Assembly (NCBI GenBank): GCA_018666555.1
Contig: JABIZD010000104.1
Span: 16,103-80,102, forward strand
Reading direction: 5' to 3'
Source of the DNA: Gammaproteobacteria bacterium
GTDB lineage: Bacteria > Pseudomonadota > Gammaproteobacteria > Pseudomonadales > Azotimanducaceae
Length of the DNA stretch: 64,000 nt
Within the stretch, counting starts at the first letter, position 1, and the number at the start of each line of letters is the position of its first letter. The translations under genes were made by a program, and so were the position numbers. Positions 16,865-26,829 of the stretch are shown one piece after another. The notes beneath the pieces were generated by a model that was not told the DNA's origin, did not search any database, and saw nothing but the letters and a program-made list of their open reading frames with translations.

Positions 16865-17857
16865 TTATGTCATTGCCCGGGTCGGGCCAGCTAACATCCT
16901 GACAGGGCTCTTTTTGAGGTAGCCATGGATATTTTCCTGCATTTGAATTATCAGTCTTTGCCTGGATTCAAGGGCGCCCCAGGCATTATGAGGCGTAACT
17001 AGTAAGTTCAGGTCTGGATGCTGCAGTAACAGCTCGTCATTGGATGCAGGCTCACTATCCAGGACATCTACTGCTGCGCCAGCCAGCAGATTATTGCCGA
17101 GAGAATTGATCAGAGCCTGACTGTCAATCAGGCCACCACGAGCCGTATTGATTAAAAATCCGCTGGCTTTCATTAAAGCCAGCTTTTCAGCATTGATGAG
17201 CTGGTGGTTGTCTGCAGTCAGTGGACAGTGCAGGGAAACCACATCAGCACTACCGAGCAGTTCATCGAGTTCGACGCGGGAGATATCATCTGAGTCAGCG
17301 CGATTGCTGATCCCGGCTGGGTTGCTGGTCGCTGCAATGACCTGCATACCAAGCGCCTGTGCTGCGGTTGCAACTGCTCGACCTAATTCGCCCAGGCCAA
17401 TGATTCCCAGGGTCTTGCTTTTCATTTCAATAATTGGGTAATCCAAGCGGCAGAATACATCAGACTGCTGCCAGCGACCATCTCGAGTGTCAGCCAGATA
17501 CTTGGGCATGTTGGTAAAAAGATTCAACATGAGTGTCAATGTATGCTGGACCACCGAGGGTGTCGCATAAGCGATGGCGTTGCAAACAGTGACGCCTTTG
17601 GCTTGGGCAGTCTCCAGGTCAATATTATTGCTTCCAGTGGCCATGATGCTGACTAGTTGAAGTTGAGGATTGAGCTCAAAGGCGGTGCGGTCGATTACAA
17701 TTTTATTCGTTAAAACAACCTGAGCATCGCTGATTCGGTCGAGGATATCCTCTTCTCTTGTGGTTGGGTAAACCTGCCACTGAGTTAATGTAGAGGTGAT
17801 AGGCGTAAGATCAACCTGATCACCAAGGCTATTGCTATCGAGAATAACACCTTTCAT
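16865..17857 (-). CDS. D-2-hydroxyacid dehydrogenase (hydroxypyruvate/glycerate dehydrogenase-like)
   Basis: This 330-residue NAD(P)-dependent enzyme belongs to the D-isomer-specific 2-hydroxyacid dehydrogenases. The nucleotide-binding GLGELG with the following helix is in the middle of the chain. The catalytic Arg is in NTARGGLIDSQAL, the Glu in VDVLDSEPA and the His in VTPHNAWGALESRQR, so the triad is complete. The overall sequence is nearest glycerate/hydroxypyruvate reductases (HprA type), but substrate choice within this family is hard to predict. It stands upstream of the gap before the secretion operon and 58 bp downstream of the cyclophilin gene on the same strand. Confidence 0.87.
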   Translation of the reverse strand: MKGVILDSNSLGDQVDLTPITSTLTQWQVYPTTREEDILDRISDAQVVLTNKIVIDRTAFELNPQLQLVSIMATGSNNIDLETAQAKGVTVCNAIAYATPSVVQHTLTLMLNLFTNMPKYLADTRDGRWQQSDVFCRLDYPIIEMKSKTLGIIGLGELGRAVATAAQALGMQVIAATSNPAGISNRADSDDISRVELDELLGSADVVSLHCPLTADNHQLINAEKLALMKASGFLINTARGGLIDSQALINSLGNNLLAGAAVDVLDSEPASNDELLLQHPDLNLLVTPHNAWGALESRQRLIIQMQENIHGYLKKSPVRMLAGPTRAMT

Positions 17858-17915
17858 ATCGAGTACGGTCTGGGTTTAAGTTGTTGCGGTTTGTTCCTTT
17901 TTCACGATCTGGGTA

Positions 17916-18434
17916 TCATAGATCGGGAAAGGCGGAAGCCAGTGCTTCATTCCATTGCCCGACCTGGGCGCTCTGAGTCTCGAGCAGAGCTTCAACTTCT
18001 CCCTCAAACGTCAGGCTGATAATCTGGTCTCCTTGATTAATCGAGTTAACTACATCCTGATCTTCGCCACTTGCAACAGCACCGAATACAGTGTGATTTC
18101 CATCCAGATGAGGTGTGGCAACATGGGTAATAAAGAATTGACTGCCATTAGTGCCGGGACCTGCATTTGCCATTGACAGGATGCCGGGTCTGTCGTGCCT
18201 GAGTTCACTGCTAAACTCGTCTTCAAAACGATACCCGGGCCCGCCAGTACCGGTTCCGAGAGGGCAGCCACCCTGGATCATAAAATCGCCTATAACACGA
18301 TGGAAAATCAGACCATTGTAATAACCTTTTGTTCCCAGGTTGACAAAATTTGCAACCGTCAGGGGTGTCTGATCAGCATACAGGTCGAGGTTAATGGTGC
18401 CTTTGTTGGTTACTATAATCGCGCTGATTGTCAA
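17916..18434 (-). CDS. ppiB: Cyclophilin-type peptidyl-prolyl cis-trans isomerase
   Basis: This 172-residue cyclophilin catalyses cis-trans isomerisation of prolyl bonds. The active-site [15 protein letters not shown], the [13 protein letters not shown] core and LDGNHTVFG are all conserved. No signal peptide is present, so it is cytoplasmic (PpiB type). A short acidic C-terminal extension follows the domain. ATG at 18432-18434 preceded by an AGGAAC-like ribosome site on the minus strand. It lies 59 bp downstream of gltA on the same strand and may be read through from it. Confidence 0.92.
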   Translation of the reverse strand: MTISAIIVTNKGTINLDLYADQTPLTVANFVNLGTKGYYNGLIFHRVIGDFMIQGGCPLGTGTGGPGYRFEDEFSSELRHDRPGILSMANAGPGTNGSQFFITHVATPHLDGNHTVFGAVASGEDQDVVNSINQGDQIISLTFEGEVEALLETQSAQVGQWNEALASAFPDL

Positions 18435-18493
18435 TGGAGGTTCCTTGTATATTAGAGTATATTAGAGATTGGGTGGTTAGCTTTGGGTAGGGC

Positions 18494-19774
18494 TTAGCGA
18501 GAGCCGATATCGGTATAGTTACGCTGCGCGCTGCCAAGATATAACTGGCGAGGACGACCTATTTTAAACGGTTCTGAGAGCATCTCACACCAGTGGCTGA
18601 TCCACCCCGGCGTTCGACCCAGAGCGAACAGGACAGTATACATGCTGGTGGGAATGCCCATTGCCTTAAGGGTTATCCCGGAATAGAAATCAATGTTTGG
18701 ATACAGCTTGCGTTCGATAAAATAGGGTTCCTCTCTGGCGATTTTTTCAAGTTGTTTGGCTATCTCGAGCAAAGGTTCGTCCTGAGCATTTTTTTCCGCC
18801 AGTACGGCATGGCAGCTATCCTGCATAACCAGGGCACGAGGATCAAAATTTTTGTATACACGATGTCCAAAACCCATCAGTTTGAAGGGGTCATCTTTGT
18901 CTTTAGCTTTATCAACATAGCGGGCCACCTCGTTGATATCACCGATTTCTTCCAGCATATTGAGCACAGCTTCGTTAGCGCCGCCATGAGAAGGCCCCCA
19001 TAATGCAGCTATCCCTGCGGCTATTGCAGCATATGGATTCGCTTCAGTAGATCCTGCCAGGCGGACCGTGGAGGTCGATGCGTTTTGTTCATGGTCGGCA
19101 TGAAGAATGAATATCTTATCCAGCGCGCTGGCCATGGTGCTGCTGACTTGAGATGCACGGCCCGGTTCGCCAAAACACATGTTTAGAAAGTTCTCGGCGT
19201 AACCAAGTTCTGGATTGGGATCGATAAACGGCTGCTCAGTGATCTTTCTGTAGGTCATCGCCGCCAGAGTTGGCATTTTCGCAATCAGTTGTAAGGCTGA
19301 TTCTTTTCTGTGGGCCTCATTGTAGATGTCCAGACCTTCATGAAACTGGGCTGCAAGACCGGCAACGGCAGCGCATAGCATCGACATGGGATGGGCAGAA
19401 CGGGTAAAGCCATCAAAGATTTTGGCAAACTGGCTGTCAATAGGCATACGCTCATTGATGTCGTTTTTAAAAGTAGCTAATTGATCCTCAGCTGGTAATT
19501 CACCATGCAGTAGCAGATAACATACTTCCAAGTGTTCCGATTGATCTGCGAGTTGTTCTATCGGGTAGCCTCGATGCATGAGGATGCCTGCGTCACCATC
19601 GATGAAGGTGATTTTAGAGTCGCAACTGGCGGTGGATAAAAAGCCTGGGTCATAGGTGAATACCCCTGCGCTGCTAAGGCTGCGCACATCAATGACACTA
19701 GCACCGGCTATTGCCTCAAGGACTGGCAATTCTAATGATTTGCCCTCTATATTTAGCGTGACTGTCTGTTTCAT
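18494..19774 (-). CDS. gltA: Citrate synthase (type II, hexameric)
   Basis: Citrate synthase condenses oxaloacetate and acetyl-CoA at the entry to the TCA cycle. The catalytic histidines appear in ILHADHEQNASTSTVR and MGFGHRVYKNFDPRA, and the catalytic Asp segment in YPNIDFYSGI. At 426 aa it matches the NADH-sensitive hexameric enzyme of gammaproteobacteria (E. coli 427). An upstream in-frame ATG exists at 19786, but the ATG at 19774 has GGAAAGAGAT before it and gives the family N-terminus KQTVTLNIEGKS. It is divergent from the sdh-suc operon across a 571-bp region, the usual Pseudomonas arrangement. Confidence 0.97.
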   Translation of the reverse strand: MKQTVTLNIEGKSLELPVLEAIAGASVIDVRSLSSAGVFTYDPGFLSTASCDSKITFIDGDAGILMHRGYPIEQLADQSEHLEVCYLLLHGELPAEDQLATFKNDINERMPIDSQFAKIFDGFTRSAHPMSMLCAAVAGLAAQFHEGLDIYNEAHRKESALQLIAKMPTLAAMTYRKITEQPFIDPNPELGYAENFLNMCFGEPGRASQVSSTMASALDKIFILHADHEQNASTSTVRLAGSTEANPYAAIAAGIAALWGPSHGGANEAVLNMLEEIGDINEVARYVDKAKDKDDPFKLMGFGHRVYKNFDPRALVMQDSCHAVLAEKNAQDEPLLEIAKQLEKIAREEPYFIERKLYPNIDFYSGITLKAMGIPTSMYTVLFALGRTPGWISHWCEMLSEPFKIGRPRQLYLGSAQRNYTDIGSR

Positions 19775-19941
19775 ATCTCTTTCCATTACCTAAACAGTTT
19801 TCAATGATTTTTCGTAAGTATTTTTAGTGAGTCTATTTTTGACTTTAATTATGCAAATTATCAATGTTTCTAATAAGTACTAAATTATTACCGCATAAAA
19901 TAATCTCTTAACCACTCGTTCAGCCGATTTTGACCTTACGG

Positions 19942-19947
19942 TATAAT
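19942..19947 (+). promoter_or_regulatory. Candidate -10 box for sdhCDAB
   Basis: The hexamer is a perfect TATAAT reading rightward. At 17-nt spacing the upstream hexamer is TTCAGC (19919-19924), a weak -35, so activator dependence or chance are both possible. Confidence 0.3.
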
Positions 19948-19995
19948 GCTGATTTAACCCGCAAAACAGCTTGGCATTGAACCAATTTGGCCTTG

Positions 19996-20033
19996 TTATG
20001 GCTGGTCTGGCCTTTTATGGCTGGTCTGGCCTT
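19996..20033. repeat. Perfect 19-bp tandem duplication upstream of sdhC
   Basis: TTATGGCTGGTCTGGCCTT occurs twice head to tail with no mismatch (19996-20014 and 20015-20033). A partial third copy of its end (TTTGGCCTT) lies just before. It sits about 50 bp downstream of the candidate TATAAT and some 310 bp before sdhC. Confidence 0.85.
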
Positions 20034-20345
20034 GGCATAGGATATCAAAGCAAAACCTACGGGATTTGTACAGTCTAACAGACTTGATTGCTTTAGCCGT
20101 GCCAATTGTAATTTTATGACGAAAATTTTATCATGGCTCGCGCCCCAGTTGGCGTCTGATAGCTTGAGTCACCTGCTGCTTATTTAAAAAAGTTTTGCGG
20201 CTTGTAAACCTGAATCGGTGGATAGGGATACTTTGCAAAAGGCTTCTTGTCAATTGGGTATGTGGAGGCAGGGCGAGCGGCAAGATATTTTACCAGGGCT
20301 GCTGCTTGGCAGGTACAATTCAACTCAATACTGGAGATAAAATCG

Positions 20346-20732
20346 GTGAAAGACAAATCCCGACCAACCAATGTGGGACTAGGCGATTTGCTTCAGTTCA
20401 GTTGGCCAATTACTGCACTGGCGTCTATCAGTCACCGCATCTCCGGGGTGGTTCTCTTCATAGTTACCGGTTTGATGTTATATGCGCTGCAGGTGTCCTT
20501 GGAATCAAGAGAAAGTTTTGCAGAAATTAAAAGTTTTCTGGAAGCCTTGCCAGGACAGTTAATCTGCTGGGTTATTTTGACGGCCCTGGCTTATCACTTT
20601 GTGGCCGGGATTAAACATCTCATTGTCGATGGTAAGGATACCCACACTCTTGAGGCTGGTATTGTTGCTGCCAAGAGTGTTTTTATAATAACGGCTGTTC
20701 TTGCTGCACTGGCCGCTTATTGGGTTTTTTGA
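20346..20732 (+). CDS. sdhC: Succinate dehydrogenase cytochrome b556 subunit
   Basis: SdhC (128 aa) is one of two membrane anchors of complex II and contributes to heme b and ubiquinone binding. The family motif SISHRISGVVLF, with its Ser/His/Arg, is present, as is the heme-ligand helix ALAYHFVAGIKHLIVD. Three membrane helices are visible. The frame is open far upstream, but the family N-terminus (KDKSRPTNVGL) points to the GTG at 20346, with GGAG nine bases before it. sdhD follows after an unusually long 130-bp gap. Confidence 0.93.
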   Translation: MKDKSRPTNVGLGDLLQFSWPITALASISHRISGVVLFIVTGLMLYALQVSLESRESFAEIKSFLEALPGQLICWVILTALAYHFVAGIKHLIVDGKDTHTLEAGIVAAKSVFIITAVLAALAAYWVF

Positions 20733-20862
20733 ATGGTAAGGATCCTTTTGTGATTGAAACCTGGCATTGCAGAGTAGTTATCACAGAGCGTATGCGAAAT
20801 TGTTCGCTAGTATGAGAGAAAATGTAACAACACACATTCGATTCAATTGAGTTGGAAGGCAA

Positions 20863-21234
20863 ATGGCTGAACAGATTAAAGGTTTGAGTAAAAAAGGGAT
20901 TCTTGACTGGCGCATTCAGCGAGTCTCCTCTGTGCTGCTAGCGGCCTATTCAGTATTGCTGCTGGGCTCAATAATAGTGATGCCTGAATTCGATTTTGAA
21001 GCTTGGCGGAGCCTGTTTTTAACGACCTGGATGCAGATGGCTACACTGATCGCTTTATTGGCGATTGCTGCGCATGCGTGGACTGGGATGTGGACCATTG
21101 GTACTGATTATCTGAGTAGCCAAAATGCTGGAAGCAAGGCCAATCGCCTGCGTTACGTGTATCAGAGCATTTGTCTGTTAGTACTCGTCACTTATGTCAT
21201 CTGGGGAATCAGGATCCTTTGGGGAAATCAATAA
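20863..21234 (+). CDS. sdhD: Succinate dehydrogenase hydrophobic membrane anchor subunit
   Basis: SdhD (123 aa) is the second membrane anchor of complex II. It has three hydrophobic helices. The [17 protein letters not shown] segment carries the heme-ligand His and a downstream Asp-Tyr pair near the quinone site. The N-terminal [20 protein letters not shown] matches Pseudomonas-type SdhD. The ribosome site GTTGGAAGG precedes the ATG. sdhA starts 1 bp after the stop codon. Confidence 0.92.
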   Translation: MAEQIKGLSKKGILDWRIQRVSSVLLAAYSVLLLGSIIVMPEFDFEAWRSLFLTTWMQMATLIALLAIAAHAWTGMWTIGTDYLSSQNAGSKANRLRYVYQSICLLVLVTYVIWGIRILWGNQ

Positions 21235-21235
21235 A

Positions 21236-23011
21236 ATGTCTAAATATGCAGAACTGGAATTTGATGCAATTATTATTGGCGGCGGTGGTTCCGGATTAAG
21301 AGCTGGACTACAGTTGGCTCAATCGGGTCATAAAACAGCGATTGTATCCAAAGTCTTTCCGACGCGTTCCCATACCGTCTCAGCCCAGGGTGGTATCACC
21401 TGTGCAATCGCCAGCGATGATCCAGATGACGACTGGCGTTGGCATATGTATGACACGGTTAAGGGCTCAGATTACATAGGTGACCAGGATGCCATTGAGT
21501 ACATGTGCAGCGTAGGACCGGAGGCGGTTTTTGAGCTCGAGCATATGGGATTACCGTTTTCCAGAACTGAAAGCGGTCGAATTTATCAGCGTCCATTTGG
21601 TGGCCAATCAAAAAATTTTGGTAAGGGCGGCCAGGCTGCCAGAACCTGTGCAGCAGCTGATAGAACCGGGCATGCCTTGTTGCACACGCTATACCAGGGC
21701 AACCTTCAGGCGGGCTCAACCGTATTCAGTGAATGGTTTGCTGTCGATCTCGTTAAAAATTCGGCAGGGGCCGTTACCGGTGTAATTGCGATTTGTATGG
21801 AAACCGGAGAGGTCAATTATCTTAAGTCGAAGGCGACAGTGCTGGCTACTGGAGGCGCCGGCAGGATATATGCCTCGACCACCAATGCGCTGATGAATAC
21901 CGGTGACGGTACTGGCATGTCTTTGAGAGCCGGGTTTGTACTCCAGGACATGGAGATGTGGCAATTTCATCCCACCGGTATTGCTGGTGCAGGGACACTG
22001 GTAACTGAAGGCTGTCGGGGTGAGGGTGGCTATCTGATTAACAAGGACGGCGAGCGTTTTATGGAACGCTACGCTCCCAATGCCAAAGACCTGGCAGGCC
22101 GAGATGTTGTTGCCAGAAGTATGATTTTGGAAATACTTGATGGCCGTGGTGCAGGAGAAAATGGCGATCATGTATTTCTTAAGTTAGATCATCTTGGTGA
22201 GGATATTCTACATTCGCGTCTCCCCGGTATCGTCGAATTATCGAAAACCTTTGCCCATGTTGATCCCGTCAAGGAACCGATACCGGTCGTGCCGACCTGT
22301 CACTATATGATGGGTGGTTTGCCTACCAACGTCCATGGGCAGGCAATTACACTCGATGCACAAGGCCAGGACCAGATTATAGATGGACTCTATGCCGTGG
22401 GCGAAGCAGCCTGTGTTTCTGTTCATGGGGCTAACCGCCTTGGCGGAAATTCGTTATTGGATTTAGTCGTCTTCGGACGTTCAGCGGGTCTTTTTATTAA
22501 TACTGCGCTGACTGAAGGAGTGCATCTTCAAGCATCAACTGGATCTGACCTTGATGAGGCTATGCAACGATTGAACCGTTGGAACGATTCTACTGCTTCG
22601 GGAGAATCACCGGCAAAATTGAGGAAGGAATTACAGAATTGTATGCAGATGAATTTTGGGGTGTTTAGAAAAGAACAACCCATGCAGGAAGGCATTAAGG
22701 AATTGGCTGGCTTGCGAGAGCGAATTAGCCAGGCTTATTTGCAAGATAAAAGTAATACTTTTAATACTGCCAGGCTTGAAGCTCTCGAACTGGATAACCT
22801 GCTTGAAGTAGCCGAAGCAACAGCATTCAGCGCAGAAGGTAGAAAGGAAAGCAGAGGCGCTCATGCTAGGGATGACTACCAAGACCGTGATGATGAAAAC
22901 TGGCTTGCGCACTCGATTTATGACCCGGTGGCAAAGACGCTGACCAAGAGAGCGGTTAACTTTGAACCGGTGACCGTTGATACTTTCCAGCCCCAGATCA
23001 GGACCTACTAG
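21236..23011 (+). CDS. sdhA: Succinate dehydrogenase flavoprotein subunit
   Basis: SdhA (591 aa) oxidises succinate to fumarate with covalently bound FAD. It has the dinucleotide-binding [10 protein letters not shown] and His46 in [11 protein letters not shown], the FAD attachment residue. It also has the substrate-site block [21 protein letters not shown] and [15 protein letters not shown]. The open frame extends back into sdhD, but the ATG at 21236 gives the usual N-terminus and is preceded by GGGGAAAT. It forms one operon with sdhC, sdhD and sdhB; sdhB follows after 138 bp. Confidence 0.97.
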   Translation: MSKYAELEFDAIIIGGGGSGLRAGLQLAQSGHKTAIVSKVFPTRSHTVSAQGGITCAIASDDPDDDWRWHMYDTVKGSDYIGDQDAIEYMCSVGPEAVFELEHMGLPFSRTESGRIYQRPFGGQSKNFGKGGQAARTCAAADRTGHALLHTLYQGNLQAGSTVFSEWFAVDLVKNSAGAVTGVIAICMETGEVNYLKSKATVLATGGAGRIYASTTNALMNTGDGTGMSLRAGFVLQDMEMWQFHPTGIAGAGTLVTEGCRGEGGYLINKDGERFMERYAPNAKDLAGRDVVARSMILEILDGRGAGENGDHVFLKLDHLGEDILHSRLPGIVELSKTFAHVDPVKEPIPVVPTCHYMMGGLPTNVHGQAITLDAQGQDQIIDGLYAVGEAACVSVHGANRLGGNSLLDLVVFGRSAGLFINTALTEGVHLQASTGSDLDEAMQRLNRWNDSTASGESPAKLRKELQNCMQMNFGVFRKEQPMQEGIKELAGLRERISQAYLQDKSNTFNTARLEALELDNLLEVAEATAFSAEGRKESRGAHARDDYQDRDDENWLAHSIYDPVAKTLTKRAVNFEPVTVDTFQPQIRTY

Positions 23012-23149
23012 GCAGGTAGGCAAGTGTTAGTATTAGACGATGCTGTTAACTCTGATGATGCAGTAGGTTTGCAGTACGTTTAAAGAATGCATAAAGCAGT
23101 TTTTGCTAAGTGCGAGTAGACAATAGATCAATTTATCGAGGTAAGGCAC

Positions 23150-23854
23150 ATGCAGGTTAGCGTTTATCGATTTAATCCTGAAACGGATGAAAAGCCTTTT
23201 ATGCAGGATTTTCAATTAGATATTCCGGCAGGTCGAGATTTGATGGTCCTGGATGTTATGGCGCTGCTCAAGGAGCAGGATCCTTCGCTCTCGTATCGAC
23301 GTTCGTGTCGGGAGGGGGTCTGTGGCTCGGATGGTATAAATATGAATGGCAAAAATGGCCTGGCCTGTATTACCCAATTATCCGAAGTAGCCGTTGATGG
23401 CAAGCTTAAATTACGACCGCTTCCGGGGTTGCCTGTAGTTCGGGATCTGGTCGTCGATATGACCCAGTTCTACGATAATTACAAAGCAGTAAAGCCGTAT
23501 CTCATAAATGATAATCCGGCCCCTGCCATGGAGCGGTTGCAGTCTCAGGAAGAAAGAGAAAAGCTAGATGGCTTGTATGAGTGTATATTGTGCGCTTGTT
23601 GCACAACCTCGTGTCCTTCATTCTGGTGGAATCCGGATAAGTTTATTGGCCCAGCAGGTTTGCTTCAGGCCTATCGTTTCCTGGCAGATAGTCGAGATAC
23701 CGCCACGGACGATCGCCTCGATGAATTGGGTGACCCGTTCAGTGTTTTCCGCTGCAGGGGTGTTATGAATTGTGTCAGTGTATGCCCTAAAGGTCTTAAC
23801 CCTACGCGAGCCATCGGCCACATCCGAAATATGTTAATGGAGAGAGCCGTTTAA
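23150..23854 (+). CDS. sdhB: Succinate dehydrogenase iron-sulfur subunit
   Basis: SdhB (234 aa) passes electrons from FAD to quinone through three clusters. The [2Fe-2S] ligands are in SCREGVCGSDG and NGLACIT. The [4Fe-4S] ligands are in CILCACCTTSCPSFWWN, and the [3Fe-4S] ligands in CRGVMNCVSVCPKGLNP. All expected cysteines are present and the length is normal. The gene starts with ATG at 23150 after GAGGTAAGG. It is followed by sucA after 99 bp. Confidence 0.97.
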   Translation: MQVSVYRFNPETDEKPFMQDFQLDIPAGRDLMVLDVMALLKEQDPSLSYRRSCREGVCGSDGINMNGKNGLACITQLSEVAVDGKLKLRPLPGLPVVRDLVVDMTQFYDNYKAVKPYLINDNPAPAMERLQSQEEREKLDGLYECILCACCTTSCPSFWWNPDKFIGPAGLLQAYRFLADSRDTATDDRLDELGDPFSVFRCRGVMNCVSVCPKGLNPTRAIGHIRNMLMERAV

Positions 23855-23953
23855 AGTGAACGAGGAATCAGTCCGGAATTCGCTTTAAAACATACAACTT
23901 GCCTTGTAGCTCCGTTACAATTGGATAATATTCCTAAACAAAGATGAATTCAG

Positions 23954-26797
23954 ATGTCAGATAGCTTCATGGAAAGAATGTGGCGGAGTAGCCATATTTC
24001 CGGAGGCAATGCATCCTATGTCGAGTCTCTCTATGAGGATTACCTGCTGGAGCCAGCAAATAGTCCCGATCGGTGGCGCAGTTTTTTTGATTCGCTACCG
24101 CATCAGGAAGGGACAACTGGCCCGGATCTTTCTCACGCGACGATTCGCGAGCACTTCCTTTTACTGTCCAAGAACCAGAACAGGGTAGAGCCTGTTTCAG
24201 CGGCCAGCATTTCGTCTAATTATGAGCAAAAGCAGTTTGCCGTCGGGGAGCTGATTTATGGATATCGCCGCAGAGGTCACTTAAAGGCCCGGCTTGATCC
24301 GTTAGGTCTGGCCAAGGTAGCAACCGTGCCTTCTCTTGAATTAGCTCATCACGGTCTATCCCGGGCTGATTACGATACCCGGTTTCAGGTGGGTTCATTG
24401 TCCATGGGTGAACCCGAAGCTCCGCTGAGTGACATAGTACAGGTTCTTGAAGATACCTATTGTGGCTCAGTGGGTGCTGAGTATATGCACATAACTAACC
24501 AGCAGGAATTAAGCTGGGTGCAGCAGAGAATGGAGAGTACTCGTTCTAGACCTCGCTTTGGTAATGGAACAAAACGACGATTGCTCGATAGAATTCTGGC
24601 GGCAGAGGGGCTGGAGCAGTATCTTGGTAAAAAATACCCTGGTACTAAGCGCTTCGGCCTGGAAGGTGCAGAAACTTTTATTTGCTCACTGGCTGAGTTG
24701 ATACATCGGGCCGGTGCTGCCGGAGTAGTAGAAACGGTTATTGGTATGGCCCACCGCGGTCGACTCAATGTGCTGGTGAATCTATTGGGTAAAGACCCGG
24801 CGGAATTGTTTGATGAGTTCGAGGGTCGGTTTAAAGTGGATAAAGGCTCTGGAGATGTGAAGTATCACCAGGGCTTTTCTTCAAATTTAATGACGCCAGG
24901 CGGTGAAATGCATCTCGCCCTGGGTTTTAACCCCAGCCACCTGGAGATAGGCGCGCCTGTCATCGTAGGCTCGGTGAGGGCGCGTATGGACCGTCGTGAA
25001 GACCCTGCGGGTAAGAAGGTGCTTGCCATCAATGTGCATGGAGATGCTGCATTCGCAGGCCAGGGAGTTGTAATGGAGACATTCCAGATGTCCCAGACCA
25101 GAGGGTTTCATACCGGTGGTACGGTACATGTAATAATCAATAACCAGATCGGTTATACGGTAAGTAAACGCGAGGATGCTCGCTCGACCGAGTATTGCAC
25201 GGAAGTCGCGAAATTGGTCCAGGCGCCTATTTTTCACGTTAACGGCGATGATCCAGAGGCAGTTCTATTCGTATCGCAGGTGGCGTTAGATTATCGTATG
25301 ACGTTTAACAAAGATGTTGTAATCGATATTATTTGCTACCGAAGGCGGGGACATAACGAAGGCGATGAGCCTTCTATTACTCAACCGTTGATGTATCAGA
25401 AAATCAGGAAACACCCCACCACTTTAGATCAGTTTTCAGAAAAATTAATTAGTGAAGGAGCTATCGACAGGCCAGAATACCAGCGACGCATAGCAGCTTA
25501 CAGAGACGCACTGGATGCCGGTAATGCCGTTGCCTGGGACTATCTGAAGGAATCAAATACAGCTTTACATGTTGATTGGCGGCCTTATCTGGATCATGAC
25601 TGGGATATGCCCGCTAATACCCAGGTCAGTACTAAAAAATTCCAGGCTCTTGCAGGTCAGCTATTGGCATTGCCAGCTGAATTTTCATTACACCGGCAAG
25701 TCGAGAAGATAGCAGCAGACCGAAAGAAAATGGCCTTCGGGGCAAAGCTTATAAACTGGGGCTTTGCCGAAATGATGGCTTATGCAACGCTGCTGGATGA
25801 AGGTTTTAATATTCGTTTGACGGGCCAGGATGTTGGTAGAGGCACTTTTGCCCATCGGCACGCAATACTCCATGATCAACGCAGTGATCAAGATTTTTCT
25901 CCATTAGGCGACGCTGGTCTAGCAGGAAAATTCATGCTTTACGACTCGTTTCTTTCCGAAGAAGCTGTGTTGGCATTTGAATATGGCTATTCCCAGACCA
26001 GTCCGGATACGCTGGTGGTATGGGAGGCCCAGTTCGGGGATTTTGCCAATGGAGCTCAAGTTGTCATTGACCAGTTTATTACCAGCGGTGAACATAAGTG
26101 GGGCCGTCTATCGGGGTTAACGATGTTGTTGCCGCATGGCTACGAGGGCGCAGGACCAGAACATTCTTCAGCAAGGCTGGAACGCTATCTGCAACTGAGT
26201 GCTGAACATAATATCCAGGTTTGTATACCCACAACACCAGCCCAAATTTTTCACGTGCTGCGCCGGCAGATGATCCGTCCCCTCAGGAAGCCATTGATTG
26301 TGTTGTCACCGAAGAGTTTATTACGACATCGGTTAGCGGTTTCAAGCCTCGAAGACTTAACTGAGGGAGAGTTTTCGCCGGTTATCGATGACAAACGTGA
26401 AAGTGAATCAAATGGTCAGGTGACCCGATTGGTCCTCTGTAGTGGCAAAGTGTATTTTGACCTGCTGGAAGCAAAAAATGATGCAGCTTTGGAGCAGGTC
26501 GCTATCGTTAGAATTGAACAGTTGTATCCTTTTCCGGAACAAATACTGGAACAGATTGTCGGCCAGTACCATAATGTCACTGATGTGGTTTGGTGTCAGG
26601 AAGAGCCGATGAATCAGGGTGCCTGGTACAGCAGTCAGCACCATATGCGCCGGGTCATCCACCGCCTTTTTCCGGGTATGAACCTCGATTATGCGGGGCG
26701 GGAGGGCTCGGCTGCGGCGGCTGCGGGTTACCTGTCAGTTCATGTCCAGCAACAGAAGCAGCTTGTGCTGAAAGCGTTAGCTGGGCGTACCGAGTAG
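23954..26797 (+). CDS. sucA: 2-oxoglutarate dehydrogenase E1 component
   Basis: SucA (947 aa) is the thiamine-diphosphate-dependent decarboxylase of the 2-oxoglutarate dehydrogenase complex. Its N-terminal E2-binding segment begins near MERMWRSSHISGGNASYVES. The ThDP/substrate domains include VIGMAHRGRLNVLVN and HGDAAFAGQGVVMETFQMSQ. The C-terminal half has GQDVGRGTFAHRHA and HGYEGAGPEHSSARLER, as expected. Length is close to the E. coli protein (933 aa). sucB follows after 32 bp. Confidence 0.97.
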   Translation: MSDSFMERMWRSSHISGGNASYVESLYEDYLLEPANSPDRWRSFFDSLPHQEGTTGPDLSHATIREHFLLLSKNQNRVEPVSAASISSNYEQKQFAVGELIYGYRRRGHLKARLDPLGLAKVATVPSLELAHHGLSRADYDTRFQVGSLSMGEPEAPLSDIVQVLEDTYCGSVGAEYMHITNQQELSWVQQRMESTRSRPRFGNGTKRRLLDRILAAEGLEQYLGKKYPGTKRFGLEGAETFICSLAELIHRAGAAGVVETVIGMAHRGRLNVLVNLLGKDPAELFDEFEGRFKVDKGSGDVKYHQGFSSNLMTPGGEMHLALGFNPSHLEIGAPVIVGSVRARMDRREDPAGKKVLAINVHGDAAFAGQGVVMETFQMSQTRGFHTGGTVHVIINNQIGYTVSKREDARSTEYCTEVAKLVQAPIFHVNGDDPEAVLFVSQVALDYRMTFNKDVVIDIICYRRRGHNEGDEPSITQPLMYQKIRKHPTTLDQFSEKLISEGAIDRPEYQRRIAAYRDALDAGNAVAWDYLKESNTALHVDWRPYLDHDWDMPANTQVSTKKFQALAGQLLALPAEFSLHRQVEKIAADRKKMAFGAKLINWGFAEMMAYATLLDEGFNIRLTGQDVGRGTFAHRHAILHDQRSDQDFSPLGDAGLAGKFMLYDSFLSEEAVLAFEYGYSQTSPDTLVVWEAQFGDFANGAQVVIDQFITSGEHKWGRLSGLTMLLPHGYEGAGPEHSSARLERYLQLSAEHNIQVCIPTTPAQIFHVLRRQMIRPLRKPLIVLSPKSLLRHRLAVSSLEDLTEGEFSPVIDDKRESESNGQVTRLVLCSGKVYFDLLEAKNDAALEQVAIVRIEQLYPFPEQILEQIVGQYHNVTDVVWCQEEPMNQGAWYSSQHHMRRVIHRLFPGMNLDYAGREGSAAAAAGYLSVHVQQQKQLVLKALAGRTE

Positions 26798-26829
26798 CAA
26801 GCTGATGATAAGAATTAGGAAAACATATT

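Larger units (their letters stand above)
19775..20345. promoter_or_regulatory. 571-bp divergent control region between gltA and sdhC
   Basis: This region must carry the promoters of both TCA operons. It contains an AT-rich stretch on the gltA side (19800-19910), a perfect TATAAT at 19942-19947, a 19-bp tandem repeat at 19996-20033, and the sdhC ribosome site GGAG at 20333-20336. Several short frames in it are not protein-like. The sdhC leader from the candidate -10 box would be about 390 nt, long enough to host RNA-level control. Confidence 0.6.

Noticed and set aside
16699..16902. 67-codon plus-strand frame in the gap before the secretion operon
   Set aside because: It has no recognisable motif or ribosome site and runs into the 3' end of the dehydrogenase gene on the other strand.
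19929..19947. TTGACC followed by TATAAT as a promoter
   Set aside because: The spacer is only 7 nt, far too short for sigma-70; only the -10 box is kept as a weak candidate.
19920..20105. 61-codon minus-strand frame covering the tandem repeat
   Set aside because: It consists largely of the repeat and control-region sequence, with no protein resemblance.
20247..20345. N-terminal extension of sdhC from an upstream ATG
   Set aside because: The extra 33 residues have no counterpart in SdhC proteins, and the GTG at 20346 has a good ribosome site and the family N-terminus.
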